The notes beneath the pieces were generated by a model. The model was not told the DNA's origin and did no database searches. It saw only the letters and a list, made by a program, of their open reading frames with translations. Below, in pieces: positions 1 to 6,635 of a DNA stretch of 8,796 nt. Made by a program: the position numbers and the translations under genes. The stretch is from contig JAKACG010000030.1 in the NCBI GenBank assembly GCA_021821605.1, forward strand, positions 1 through 8,796, read 5' to 3'. The stretch is from Microcaldota archaeon (lineage in GTDB: Archaea > Micrarchaeota > Micrarchaeia > Micrarchaeales > CABMGC01). Positions within the stretch are counted from its first letter, which is position 1, and the number at the start of each line of letters is the position of its first letter.

Positions 1-391
1 TTGAAAAGTTCTTTCCCTTAAAGAGCTCTCCTTTTTTTATCCCGATTATTTTGATTGGGTAATTTACTATAGCTTTATCAAATGTTATTAGCAGCTTTAT
101 AGCTTTTTCATAACCCTTTGGTATAAAGATCTTCAACTCATCTGTTCGATTATTTAATGCAAGTGTGCGTATTATCCCGGCTATTCCTATAACATGATCA
201 CCATGTATATGGCTTAGAAATATAGCACGTATTTTATGAGAATTTAAACCGTATTTAAGAAGCTGAATCTGTGTTCCTTCACCACAATCGAAAAGGAAAG
301 CATCGCCCTCATAAGATAAATATATTCCAGGAAGACTCCTTGACTTTGTAGGAGCAGAACCTGCAGTTCCAAGAAGTGTTATTTCGAACAT
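1..391 (-). CDS. rnz: Ribonuclease Z (tRNA 3' endonuclease), N-terminal 130 residues; runs off the left edge
   Basis: RNase Z is a zinc-dependent metallo-beta-lactamase-fold endonuclease that removes the 3' trailer from precursor tRNAs. The ORF reads from ATG at 391 down through position 1 without a stop, giving about 130 of the roughly 300 residues usual for the family. Visible signatures are the N-terminal strand MFEITLLGTAGSAPT, the segment FDCGEGTQ (residues 34-41), which is characteristic of RNase Z, and the metal-binding SHIHGDH motif with H61, H63, D65 and H66. The C-terminal metal ligands and the exosite arm lie outside the window or are not resolved here. The start directly abuts the TGA of the upstream NFACT gene (TGAATG), so translation is probably coupled and the gene is the last seen in a five-gene operon. 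The family call is firm; only the rest of the gene is missing. Confidence 0.95.
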   Translation of the reverse strand, partial: MFEITLLGTAGSAPTKSRSLPGIYLSYEGDAFLFDCGEGTQIQLLKYGLNSHKIRAIFLSHIHGDHVIGIAGIIRTLALNNRTDELKIFIPKGYEKAIKLLITFDKAIVNYPIKIIGIKKGELFKGKNFS

Positions 392-1495
392 TCAATCATC
401 AAGTGTTATTGTAAAGGTCTTTGATTTTAAATCAAGTTTTTTTATATTGAGCTCGGGAAAGTTTGCCTTGAGTTCATCTAATGTTGCTCTCTTGTTTTTT
501 TGGATATACGCTATTGCTCCGTTTATTATATTCATATTCTCAAATATCTTTTTGCCTATTGCTGCATTTTCCTTGGAACCTTGAAACAACGACACGGCAA
601 GCTTTTCTTGTTTTTCTATATTTAACTGTGACTCTTTTATTCTTTCTGCTTTTCCGGTATCTGTTATTAAAGATCGCTCTTTAAGATATATAAAATCAAG
701 CGTTTCATTAAGTGTTTCAAAGCTTTTGCTCTCAAGATCCTTATACTTTATAATTTCACAAACTGCATAATCAAAGATTGCATCTGATTTAAGATATACA
801 CGTGGCTTTTCCTCCGATAGCCTTTTTGATAAAAGAGATAGTTCTTTAGATATCTTTGTTTTATCAGCTTCGCTTATAATTTTAGATTTTGGATCCACCC
901 CTGAACGATTTAATATGTCCTCTATGTACAAAGGTCCAAGATTTATCTTTCTTGAAAGGATAGATATTATTTTATCAGATCCAAGCTCGTCAAGTATATC
1001 ATTTATTTTTACAGAAGCTTCCTCTAAAGATAATGAGTCGCCTTTAGGATACTTGTAGTCGTGTCCGGTTTTTATTATCCTATCTGAAAACTCAAGAGAT
1101 TTGAATGAAAGCTCTATCTTCATGAACTCATCCAAAAGAATAGCGTTTCCTTTAGCTAGCATCTCGAATATTAGAAGAAAATGCTCCTTTCCAATGCTTA
1201 TTTGAAGTATCCTATCAGAGCCTTTTTGCTCTATTGAATTAACTACTCTATTCTCCAGCCTTTTTCTAAGGCCCATTACAAAACCATTAGGCTCTTGTGC
1301 ACCTTCGGTATAATTTGTCGAGTTTATTGTTTTAAGTAATTTTATATATAAATGTAAGGTTTTGTTGTCTTTGTAAAAGGTTATTCTGAAGGATTCCTCT
1401 CCAAGAAAGTAAAGTTTTCGTATCCTGCTTCCGTTTATGAATGGGGCAAGTTCCTTAGATATAATCTTAAGTTCTAATGAAGAGATATCTCTCAT
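392..1495 (-). CDS. Short NFACT-family protein (RqcH/Rqc2-like): NFACT-N, helix-hairpin-helix and first coiled-coil arm only
   Basis: NFACT proteins bind split 60S/50S subunits carrying stalled nascent chains and recruit tRNA to add C-terminal tails (RqcH in bacteria, Rqc2 in eukaryotes). Residues 1 to about 165 match NFACT-N: a FVMGLRKRLEN block (72-82), the conserved Asp-Arg pair D94-R95 in SDRI, needed for tailing in studied homologues, and a KGNAILLDE block (115-123). A helix-hairpin-helix-like region follows at about 170-215, then a coiled coil with the family-typical stretches SFETLNETLDF and SKENAAIGKKIF. The protein stops at 367 residues with a beta-strand-like end (KTFTITLDD). That is the point where archaeal homologues, usually near 600-700 residues, continue into the second coiled-coil arm and the NFACT-R (DUF814) domain. 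The ATG has a good Shine-Dalgarno, AGGAG. The gene lies 9 nt after GGGP synthase and directly before RNase Z. The family is clear; whether it still supports tailing is open. Confidence 0.85.
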   Translation of the reverse strand: MRDISSLELKIISKELAPFINGSRIRKLYFLGEESFRITFYKDNKTLHLYIKLLKTINSTNYTEGAQEPNGFVMGLRKRLENRVVNSIEQKGSDRILQISIGKEHFLLIFEMLAKGNAILLDEFMKIELSFKSLEFSDRIIKTGHDYKYPKGDSLSLEEASVKINDILDELGSDKIISILSRKINLGPLYIEDILNRSGVDPKSKIISEADKTKISKELSLLSKRLSEEKPRVYLKSDAIFDYAVCEIIKYKDLESKSFETLNETLDFIYLKERSLITDTGKAERIKESQLNIEKQEKLAVSLFQGSKENAAIGKKIFENMNIINGAIAYIQKNKRATLDELKANFPELNIKKLDLKSKTFTITLDD

Positions 1496-1501
1496 TTAAA
1501 G

Positions 1502-1506
1502 CTCCT
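1502..1506 (-). promoter_or_regulatory. Shine-Dalgarno site of the NFACT gene
   Basis: On the minus strand AGGAG ends 6 nt before the ATG at 1495 and overlaps the TAG stop of the upstream GGGP synthase gene. The placement supports the ATG at 1495 and suggests coupled translation inside the operon. It is the clearest ribosome binding site within the five-gene operon. Confidence 0.65.
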
Positions 1507-2302
1507 AACTAAGATGCTTTTTCTTAAGCCCTTCTTCTTTTATTATGCTTGAGAAGAACTTAGATTTTTTTATCGCATCGGTAGATTTCTCTATCGCAGT
1601 GCCTATTTGTATTATCTGTGCGCCGCTTTTTATAGCTGTGCGTATTACTGCTTCGTCCTTTATGCCACCAGCTATCCCATAAGGCACATCTATTGAACTG
1701 CTTACGGCCTTGATCATTTCAGCAGGAACAGAGGACTGTCCTTGAGATTGTGGATTTGAACCTACATCAGTTATTATTATTCTATTTCCCAGATACTGCC
1801 CAGCCATTGCCAATGCAGCTGCAATCATAGGCTTCTCTCTAGGTACTAAATTTACATCACCCACCCAACCTACTGTGCCACCAGGTGAAACAACTATGTA
1901 GCCTACAGGAAGCGGCTCTATTCCCATTTTTTTAATTACAGGAGCAGAGAGCATCTGAGCTTGCGTTATCCAGTATGGATTTCTTGCATTAAGCAGCGAC
2001 ATAAAGTATAATGCATCTGCATACTTAGTTATAGTAGCTATATTACCCGGAAATAACACAACAGGAACATCTATGGACTCTTTAATGTCTTTTGTAACCT
2101 TATCTAGAAGTTCTCCTTGCGCACCTACACTGCCGCCGATTAGTATAAGATCTGCGCCACCTTCTACAGAACCTTTAGCATGTTTTACTGCGTCTTCTAT
2201 TGATGAATAATCAACAGGATCTATAACCATGAATAGAACCGCACCGTTATCAGCTATTTTCTCATTTATGTAACGCTCCGTTTTTCCGATTTTTATTGCC
2301 AT
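1505..2302 (-). CDS. Geranylgeranylglyceryl phosphate synthase (GGGP synthase)
   Basis: This enzyme joins sn-glycerol-1-phosphate to geranylgeranyl diphosphate and makes the first ether bond of archaeal membrane lipids. It is a TIM-barrel protein. Family signatures run in order: an IDP magnesium-site strand (27-29), LIGGS (54-58), VVLFPGN (81-87), FMSLLNARNPYW (100-111), the family-defining block PVGYIVVSPGGTVGWVGD (132-149), AGGI (211-214) and IGTAIEK (233-239). I start it at the ATG at 2302, giving 265 residues. It begins MAIKIGKTERYINEKI, as homologues do, and sits 1 nt after the upstream stop. An in-frame TTG at 2338 would add 12 residues inside the upstream gene and is less likely. Where many homologues read YLEAGSGA, this one reads ITDVGSNPQSQ, so the Tyr and Glu of that phosphate-site motif appear replaced by Ile and Asp. 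The enzyme assignment is firm; the effect of this change is unknown. Confidence 0.95.
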   Translation of the reverse strand: MAIKIGKTERYINEKIADNGAVLFMVIDPVDYSSIEDAVKHAKGSVEGGADLILIGGSVGAQGELLDKVTKDIKESIDVPVVLFPGNIATITKYADALYFMSLLNARNPYWITQAQMLSAPVIKKMGIEPLPVGYIVVSPGGTVGWVGDVNLVPREKPMIAAALAMAGQYLGNRIIITDVGSNPQSQGQSSVPAEMIKAVSSSIDVPYGIAGGIKDEAVIRTAIKSGAQIIQIGTAIEKSTDAIKKSKFFSSIIKEEGLKKKHLS

Positions 2303-2303
2303 T

Positions 2304-3305
2304 TCAATTACCTTTTTGCTCTTTAAGAAATCTTTCAACGAGTTCCTTTCCAGCAGTTTTTATATCTACAGTAGGTTTAAAACCAAGTTCTTGAGAGATC
2401 TTATTTATACTTATTATACGATTGCTTGTTATAAAACGTATATCGTCTACTGTTATGCCGGCTTTCTTTGCAAGAATCTTAGCTAAGAACGTATTAACAT
2501 GCCCAAAATGAGTTTTTTTATGAAGCAGTTCGGCTGCCAATGAGAATAGATACTCCTGAGTATAGGTCTTTCCATCAGTTAGATTATATATTTTATTTGA
2601 TGCATTTTCAGCTTTTCTTACAAGAAGCATGGCCTTTGCTACGTCGTCCATATGTACTAATGATAAAGCATTCTTTCCATTGCCCAGAATATATGCTTTA
2701 TCTGAGTTTATCATTTTGAAGATCTTAAAGAATGAGTGTTTAAACTCCTCTCCATAAATTGTTGCCATTCTTAATATTGTATAAGAAATATTTCCACTAA
2801 AAGATTGTATTTGTTTTTCTGCTAGCATCTTACTATGCCCATACATATCATTAGGCTTGAGCTCCGAGTCTTCGGTTAGAAGATCATTGCGCTTTGAACC
2901 ATATACATCTACCGTACTGGAAAGAATTATTCTTTTTGCACCTCCGATATCTGCTGCTTCAAGAACCATCTTTGTACCATTAGTATTTACTCGAAGTATT
3001 TCCTTATGACCACCTTCGCGCTGGCTGACTATAGCTGCAAAGTGATATACAGTATCTACACCTTTGCACGCATCAAACACTACATCTTGAGAGGTTATGT
3101 CACCTATATAAGGTATTGTTCCAAATGGAAGAGCATTTACATCAGAGTTATCCCTTACAAGTGCTCTAACTGTTATTCCTTGAGAAAGTAGCTCAGATAT
3201 TACTCGTCTTCCTAAACGGCCAGCTCCACCAGTAACAAGAACAGTGCCCCCTGAAAAAGAGGTTGTTTTTTTTGCAATAGTTTTTTCCATTTGCATATAA
3301 CCCAC
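2304..3305 (-). CDS. NAD(P)-dependent epimerase/dehydratase-like protein (extended SDR family)
   Basis: The protein is an extended short-chain dehydrogenase/reductase with a Rossmann fold. Visible features are the dinucleotide-binding strand VLVTGGAGRLG (22-32, GGAGRLG glycine motif), GDI at 68-70 for the adenine side, HFAAIVSQ (88-95), the catalytic SST at 129-131 and the YGHSK motif with Y155 and K159. HMDDVAKAM (218-226) is the usual C-terminal substrate-domain block. Relatives act on nucleotide sugars or on sterol- or lipid-like alcohols, and the substrate cannot be read from sequence. The gene ends 1 nt before GGGP synthase and starts 3 nt after the proline-dehydrogenase-like gene, so a lipid or lipid-headgroup role is possible but only inferred from position. 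The start is uncertain: GTG at 3305 is used, but ATGs at 3296 and 3290 fit equally well because the Rossmann strand begins only near residue 22. No strong ribosome binding site separates them. Confidence 0.88.
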   Translation of the reverse strand: MGYMQMEKTIAKKTTSFSGGTVLVTGGAGRLGRRVISELLSQGITVRALVRDNSDVNALPFGTIPYIGDITSQDVVFDACKGVDTVYHFAAIVSQREGGHKEILRVNTNGTKMVLEAADIGGAKRIILSSTVDVYGSKRNDLLTEDSELKPNDMYGHSKMLAEKQIQSFSGNISYTILRMATIYGEEFKHSFFKIFKMINSDKAYILGNGKNALSLVHMDDVAKAMLLVRKAENASNKIYNLTDGKTYTQEYLFSLAAELLHKKTHFGHVNTFLAKILAKKAGITVDDIRFITSNRIISINKISQELGFKPTVDIKTAGKELVERFLKEQKGN

Positions 3306-3308
3306 TCA

Positions 3309-4142
3309 TTATTTTTCTTTCTTCTCGCTTAAAAGGCTATTGGCAAGAAATCTCATATAACCCTCAGGAACACTGTTCATCGCAAACTCTGTCCAGTCCT
3401 TCCCGAAAGGCACATTGACACTCAACTTCTTGTTCCTCTTTATAAGTTTATTTAATTTCTTTTGACTATACCCTAGCTTGAACTCCAAAACAACTGTATT
3501 TTTGTATTTATTTTTAGGAGATAAAAGTTCTTTTATAAGATGCTCTGGAGGCGAAGAAAAGACTATATTGTTTATATCCTTTATGTATTTGTTTAATATT
3601 ATAGTTGAATTAAATTTTTTTGCCTTTTTGTCTTTTTTCACTTCCTCGTTATGATTATCTTCAAAGAGTATCTTTGTTGAACGTAATTTTCCATAAAACT
3701 TAATAGCATCAGATATATCTTTTTCATGAAACGCAAGTCCATATCCTTTTGAACCGTTCAATGCTTCTACAATATCGGTTTTTTTATTTGGAAGTTCTAA
3801 CCAGACAAAAACACCATATTTGTTTCCGGTAGAAAGAATCTCACCAAAGTTATTGATTGAGGTTTCTTCATCTACAAAAAGTCCCAGCTGCTCTGCTTTT
3901 ATATGAACACTTGCCTTTAAGCCTAAGCGAGCTATCCTGCGTATAAGTTCCATGTATGTAGAGGTTATATACTTGGCCTTTGTTTTATTGTCAACTGTTC
4001 CACTTAAGAAGGTCACAGATGCAGGTATATTTTTCTTATTTAAGTCGGTTACTTTTGAGATGGCTGCGCTCATGGTTGTACCTGCTATATGCCTTTTTAC
4101 AAGTCTGTAGAGCATTCGTTCCACAAGAGAGTTATCAGTCAA
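3309..4142 (-). CDS. Divergent proline-dehydrogenase-like protein, possibly no longer a proline oxidase
   Basis: The 277 residues follow the layout of monofunctional proline dehydrogenases, FAD TIM-barrel enzymes of about 300 residues that oxidise proline to pyrroline-5-carboxylate. Matching segments are RHIAGTTMSAAI (17-28, compare RFVAGET), LNKKNIPASVTFLSG (34-48), LGLKASVHIKAEQLGL (73-88), VVLEFKLGY (217-225, compare FEFQMLYG) and VPFGKDW (244-250, compare VPYGxDW). Key positions look lost. Where family members carry the proline-binding RRxxE motif, this protein reads MNSVPEG (255-261), and I find no RLVKGAYxE or ATHD motif. A lysine-rich segment lies at about 168-176. It may be a pseudoenzyme or an enzyme with a changed substrate; it could also be a very diverged family member whose motifs I align poorly. 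It is the promoter-proximal gene of the operon. The start is TTG at 4142, with ATG at 4115 as an alternative; no good ribosome binding site decides it. Confidence 0.6.
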   Translation of the reverse strand: MTDNSLVERMLYRLVKRHIAGTTMSAAISKVTDLNKKNIPASVTFLSGTVDNKTKAKYITSTYMELIRRIARLGLKASVHIKAEQLGLFVDEETSINNFGEILSTGNKYGVFVWLELPNKKTDIVEALNGSKGYGLAFHEKDISDAIKFYGKLRSTKILFEDNHNEEVKKDKKAKKFNSTIILNKYIKDINNIVFSSPPEHLIKELLSPKNKYKNTVVLEFKLGYSQKKLNKLIKRNKKLSVNVPFGKDWTEFAMNSVPEGYMRFLANSLLSEKKEK

Positions 4143-4201
4143 ATGACCACAATATTTATTACAACATAAGGTTTATTAAATTAGATTAAATGGAAGATTA
4201 G
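4143..4201. promoter_or_regulatory. Divergent intergenic region with likely back-to-back promoters
   Basis: These 59 bases separate the minus-strand operon from truD and should hold both promoters. They are very AT-rich. TTTATTAAA at 4172-4180 reads as TTTAATAAA on the other strand. On the minus strand it is a TATA-box-like element about 30-35 nt from the TTG at 4142, which would give a short or absent leader. For truD, TATTTATT near 4153-4160 or the same central element could serve. A weak GGAAG at 4192-4196 precedes the truD ATG by 5 nt. The boxes are read by eye; no BRE or mapped start site supports them. Confidence 0.4.
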
Positions 4202-5452
4202 ATGAAGTTCTTATCAAATACCAAAGGCACAGGAGGAGTAATAAAAAAGTACTATGAAGACTTTGTAGTTAAAGAGATAACAAGCAAGGGGGTTAAGCTT
4301 GAGCCTGGACTGCACTGCGCTCCAAAGGACATAGGGGAAGATGAAGACATTAACTCTAAGTTCAGCACCTTTATCCTTGAAAAACGGAACTGGGATACCA
4401 TAAAGGCCTTGCTCGCCGTGTCTAAGTCATTAGGAAGAGGAAAGGGTGCGTTTGCGTATTGCGGAATAAAGGATAAGACCTCGGTCTCTGTGCAGCTTGC
4501 AAGCATGCATGGCGTTGAACCAAAAGACATTGAAAGAGTAAAAATAAAGGATATATCTATAAACTGTGTCTGGAAAGGAGGGCCGGTTGAACTTGGAAGT
4601 AATGTAGGGAATGGATTTGTCGCTAGAATACGGGATGCGAAGCCGGAATATGCACAAGAAACTATAAACGAGTTGAATGGAGTTTTTCCTAATTACTTTG
4701 ATAAGCAAAGATTTGGATACAGGCTTAACAACTTCGAGGTAGGTTTGCATATAATCAAAAACGAGCTTGAAGAAGCTATACTCTCATTTCTTACAGAAAC
4801 AAAAAATGAAACGGATCTTGAAGCAGTACATGCAAGAAAAAGACTTAAAGAAGATAGAGATTATAAAGAGGCTGTACTCTACTTCCCTAAACATCTCAGG
4901 TATGAACGCATGGTTATAGAGTATTTATCAAAGCAGGAAAATTACGCCAATGCCATAAGAAGAATACCTAGAGGAATAAGCATAATGTTTATACATGCAG
5001 TAGAATCGGCAATATTTAATGCTGTTATAGACTCGAGAATTAAAAACAAGGAACTTTTCAACAGTGATATAAGATGCGGCAAAAACAAATATGGCTTTCC
5101 AAATATTGAGGAGTTATCAGAGGATGGCGCATTTCCTATGGCTCCATTGATAGGATATGAAACTAAAGATAAATACATGAGCGAGTATGAAAAAAGATTG
5201 TTGGAGTTTCTTGATATTACTAAAGAGTCCTTTAAGATAAAAAGTATGCCAGAACTTAGCATGAAGGGCTCTTTGAGAAGTATAATTGCTCCGGTAAAGG
5301 ATATAAAAACAACGGCCTCTGAAAATGAGATAAACGTTGAGTTTTCCCTGCCTTCTGGGGCATATGCAACCATTTTCCTCAATGAGATTATGAAAAATGA
5401 TGGATTAACATTAAAGAGCGTTTATGAAAAATTTTCAAGTATACCGCTATGA
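4202..5452 (+). CDS. truD: tRNA pseudouridine synthase TruD (pseudouridine at position 13)
   Basis: TruD isomerises uridine 13 of tRNAs to pseudouridine without cofactors. At 416 residues it has the usual archaeal length. The catalytic block is FAYCGIKDKTSVSVQ (84-98), with D91 in GIKDK as the expected nucleophilic aspartate. The second family block, NYFDKQRFG, is at 164-172, and the C-terminal block LPSGAYATIFLNE is at 383-395. The N-terminal EDFVVKEI (19-26) is the usual opening of the family. Residues in between include the TruD insertion domain, with HLRYERMVIEYL at 231-242 as a typical piece. The ATG follows the weak GGAAG site and begins with the family's short N-terminus. It stands divergently from the operon to its left and is followed by ftsZ on the same strand after 69 nt. 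All expected motifs are intact and I see nothing odd. Confidence 0.96.
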   Translation: MKFLSNTKGTGGVIKKYYEDFVVKEITSKGVKLEPGLHCAPKDIGEDEDINSKFSTFILEKRNWDTIKALLAVSKSLGRGKGAFAYCGIKDKTSVSVQLASMHGVEPKDIERVKIKDISINCVWKGGPVELGSNVGNGFVARIRDAKPEYAQETINELNGVFPNYFDKQRFGYRLNNFEVGLHIIKNELEEAILSFLTETKNETDLEAVHARKRLKEDRDYKEAVLYFPKHLRYERMVIEYLSKQENYANAIRRIPRGISIMFIHAVESAIFNAVIDSRIKNKELFNSDIRCGKNKYGFPNIEELSEDGAFPMAPLIGYETKDKYMSEYEKRLLEFLDITKESFKIKSMPELSMKGSLRSIIAPVKDIKTTASENEINVEFSLPSGAYATIFLNEIMKNDGLTLKSVYEKFSSIPL

Positions 5453-5521
5453 TTAAGATACTTGGAAAGTATTTTATGCATATTTGTGTTTAATAGTTAA
5501 TTAAATTTAGAGGATGGTTTT
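5453..5521 (+). promoter_or_regulatory. truD-ftsZ spacer with ftsZ ribosome binding site
   Basis: The 69-nt spacer is AT-rich. AGAGGA at 5509-5514, with core GAGG at 5510-5513, lies 8 nt before the ftsZ ATG and fixes that start. TATA-like stretches occur near 5470-5486 (TATTTTATGCATATTTG) and near 5489-5496 (GTTTAATA), so ftsZ may have its own promoter as well as read-through from truD. The ribosome binding site is convincing; the promoter is a guess from composition. Confidence 0.5.
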
Positions 5522-6565
5522 ATGTATTCAGAATATAACACGAATGAAGAAAAAAAGGGTAACAATGATTTTGATTACGATATGTTTAAACCAAAGATAG
5601 CTGTAGTCGGAGTAGGAGGAGGAGGCAACAATACAGTTCACAGACTAAGTACAATGGATATTAAAGGCGCTGGACTTTATGCTTTTAATACAGATGGAAA
5701 ACAGCTGGGCATGCTTAGCCAGAATATAAACAGATTAATGCTTGGTAAAGAGCTAACAAGAGGCTTGGGAGCCGGTGGTTTTCCAGAGATGGGTGAAAAA
5801 GCAGCCGAGCTTTCTAGAATGGATATAGAGCTTATGATACGTGACAAAAACCTATTGTTCTTGACAGCAGGAATGGGCGGAGGTACTGGAACAGGAGCTG
5901 CACCGATAGTTGCACGAGTCGCTAAGGAAACCGGCTCGATAGTAGTAGGAATAGTTACAATACCTTTTGCGCTTGAAAGAAGCAGGATTGAAACGGCAAG
6001 AAAGGGTATCTCTAAGCTAAGGCAAAATGTGGATACGCTTATAGTTATAGATAACCAAAGGCTCGTTAAACTTTATCCTAACCTACCAATAGAACAAACA
6101 TTTAAGATAGCTGATGAGATAACTGCAAAGGCCGTACGTGGAATAACCGAGGCAATAACACAGCCAAGCATGATAAATATAGATTTTGCAGACCTTAGAG
6201 CCATAATGAAAAGCGGAGGTCTTGCCATGATAAGCGTTGGAACAGGACAGGGATCAAATAAAGTAGAAGAGGTAGTAAGAAATACACTTACAAACAAGCT
6301 ATTAGATGTAGATTTTGAAGGAGCTAATGGAGTACTCTTACATATTACTGGAGGCCCAGATATGACATTAGGAGATGCTAATCGCATAGGAGAGATGCTA
6401 ACCGAAAAGGTATCACCTAATGCAAATGTTACATGGGGCGCAAGGCTAGATAATGATTATATGGGTAAGGTAGAGGTCATAGCAATCTTTACAGGAGTCT
6501 CTGGAGCTTCAATCATAGAAAAAGAGGATAGAAGAGAGAGCGGAATAGGACTTGAAAGCATATAA
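5522..6565 (+). CDS. ftsZ: Cell division protein FtsZ (tubulin-like GTPase)
   Basis: FtsZ polymerises with GTP into the cytokinetic ring under the membrane. All GTPase elements are present in 347 residues: VGVGGGGNN (29-37), NTD (56-58), TRGLGAGGFPEMG (79-91), the tubulin signature GGGTGTG (119-125) and the T7 synergy loop NIDFAD (219-224), whose N219, D221 and D224 complete the active site of the neighbouring subunit. The fold closes with KVEVIAIFTGV near 316-326. About 20 acidic, polar residues precede the first strand. The tail after the fold is only about 20 residues and has no long linker; the last residues are GIGLESI. Euryarchaeal-type cells often carry two paralogues, FtsZ1 and FtsZ2; which this is cannot be settled by eye. 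The start is supported by the GAGG site upstream. It is convergent with rad50 and ends in a hairpin terminator. Confidence 0.97.
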   Translation: MYSEYNTNEEKKGNNDFDYDMFKPKIAVVGVGGGGNNTVHRLSTMDIKGAGLYAFNTDGKQLGMLSQNINRLMLGKELTRGLGAGGFPEMGEKAAELSRMDIELMIRDKNLLFLTAGMGGGTGTGAAPIVARVAKETGSIVVGIVTIPFALERSRIETARKGISKLRQNVDTLIVIDNQRLVKLYPNLPIEQTFKIADEITAKAVRGITEAITQPSMINIDFADLRAIMKSGGLAMISVGTGQGSNKVEEVVRNTLTNKLLDVDFEGANGVLLHITGGPDMTLGDANRIGEMLTEKVSPNANVTWGARLDNDYMGKVEVIAIFTGVSGASIIEKEDRRESGIGLESI

Positions 6566-6575
6566 GTTACATTTG

Positions 6576-6599
6576 CTCCTATCTTTTAGATAGGAGTTT
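6576..6599 (+). terminator. Hairpin plus T-tract after ftsZ
   Basis: CTCCTATCT at 6576-6584 pairs perfectly with AGATAGGAG at 6588-6596 around a 3-nt TTT loop, and TTTCTT follows. It starts 10 nt after the ftsZ stop. The T-rich side lies only downstream on the plus strand, so it would terminate ftsZ rather than rad50. Archaeal termination is usually driven by oligo-T alone, so the hairpin may instead stabilise the mRNA 3' end. Confidence 0.6.
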
Positions 6600-6635
6600 C
6601 TTGTCATAACTCTCACAGATAATTATAATAACTAT

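Noticed and set aside
388..396. A possible frameshift that would have cut an originally longer NFACT gene.
   Set aside because: The sequence after the stop is the intact N-terminus of RNase Z in a different frame, with no NFACT-R-like residues to be recovered in any frame.
2303..2338. A 12-residue N-terminal extension of GGGP synthase from an in-frame TTG at 2338.
   Set aside because: It lies wholly inside the upstream SDR gene, uses a weak start codon and extends beyond where the family begins; the ATG at 2302 just after the upstream stop fits better.
4942..5382. A 146-codon antisense ORF within truD.
   Set aside because: It is the reverse-frame shadow of an intact, motif-complete truD and has no family resemblance of its own.
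5449..5493. A 14-codon ORF overlapping the truD stop as ATGA.
   Set aside because: It is very short, has no recognisable feature or ribosome binding site, and such overlaps arise by chance.
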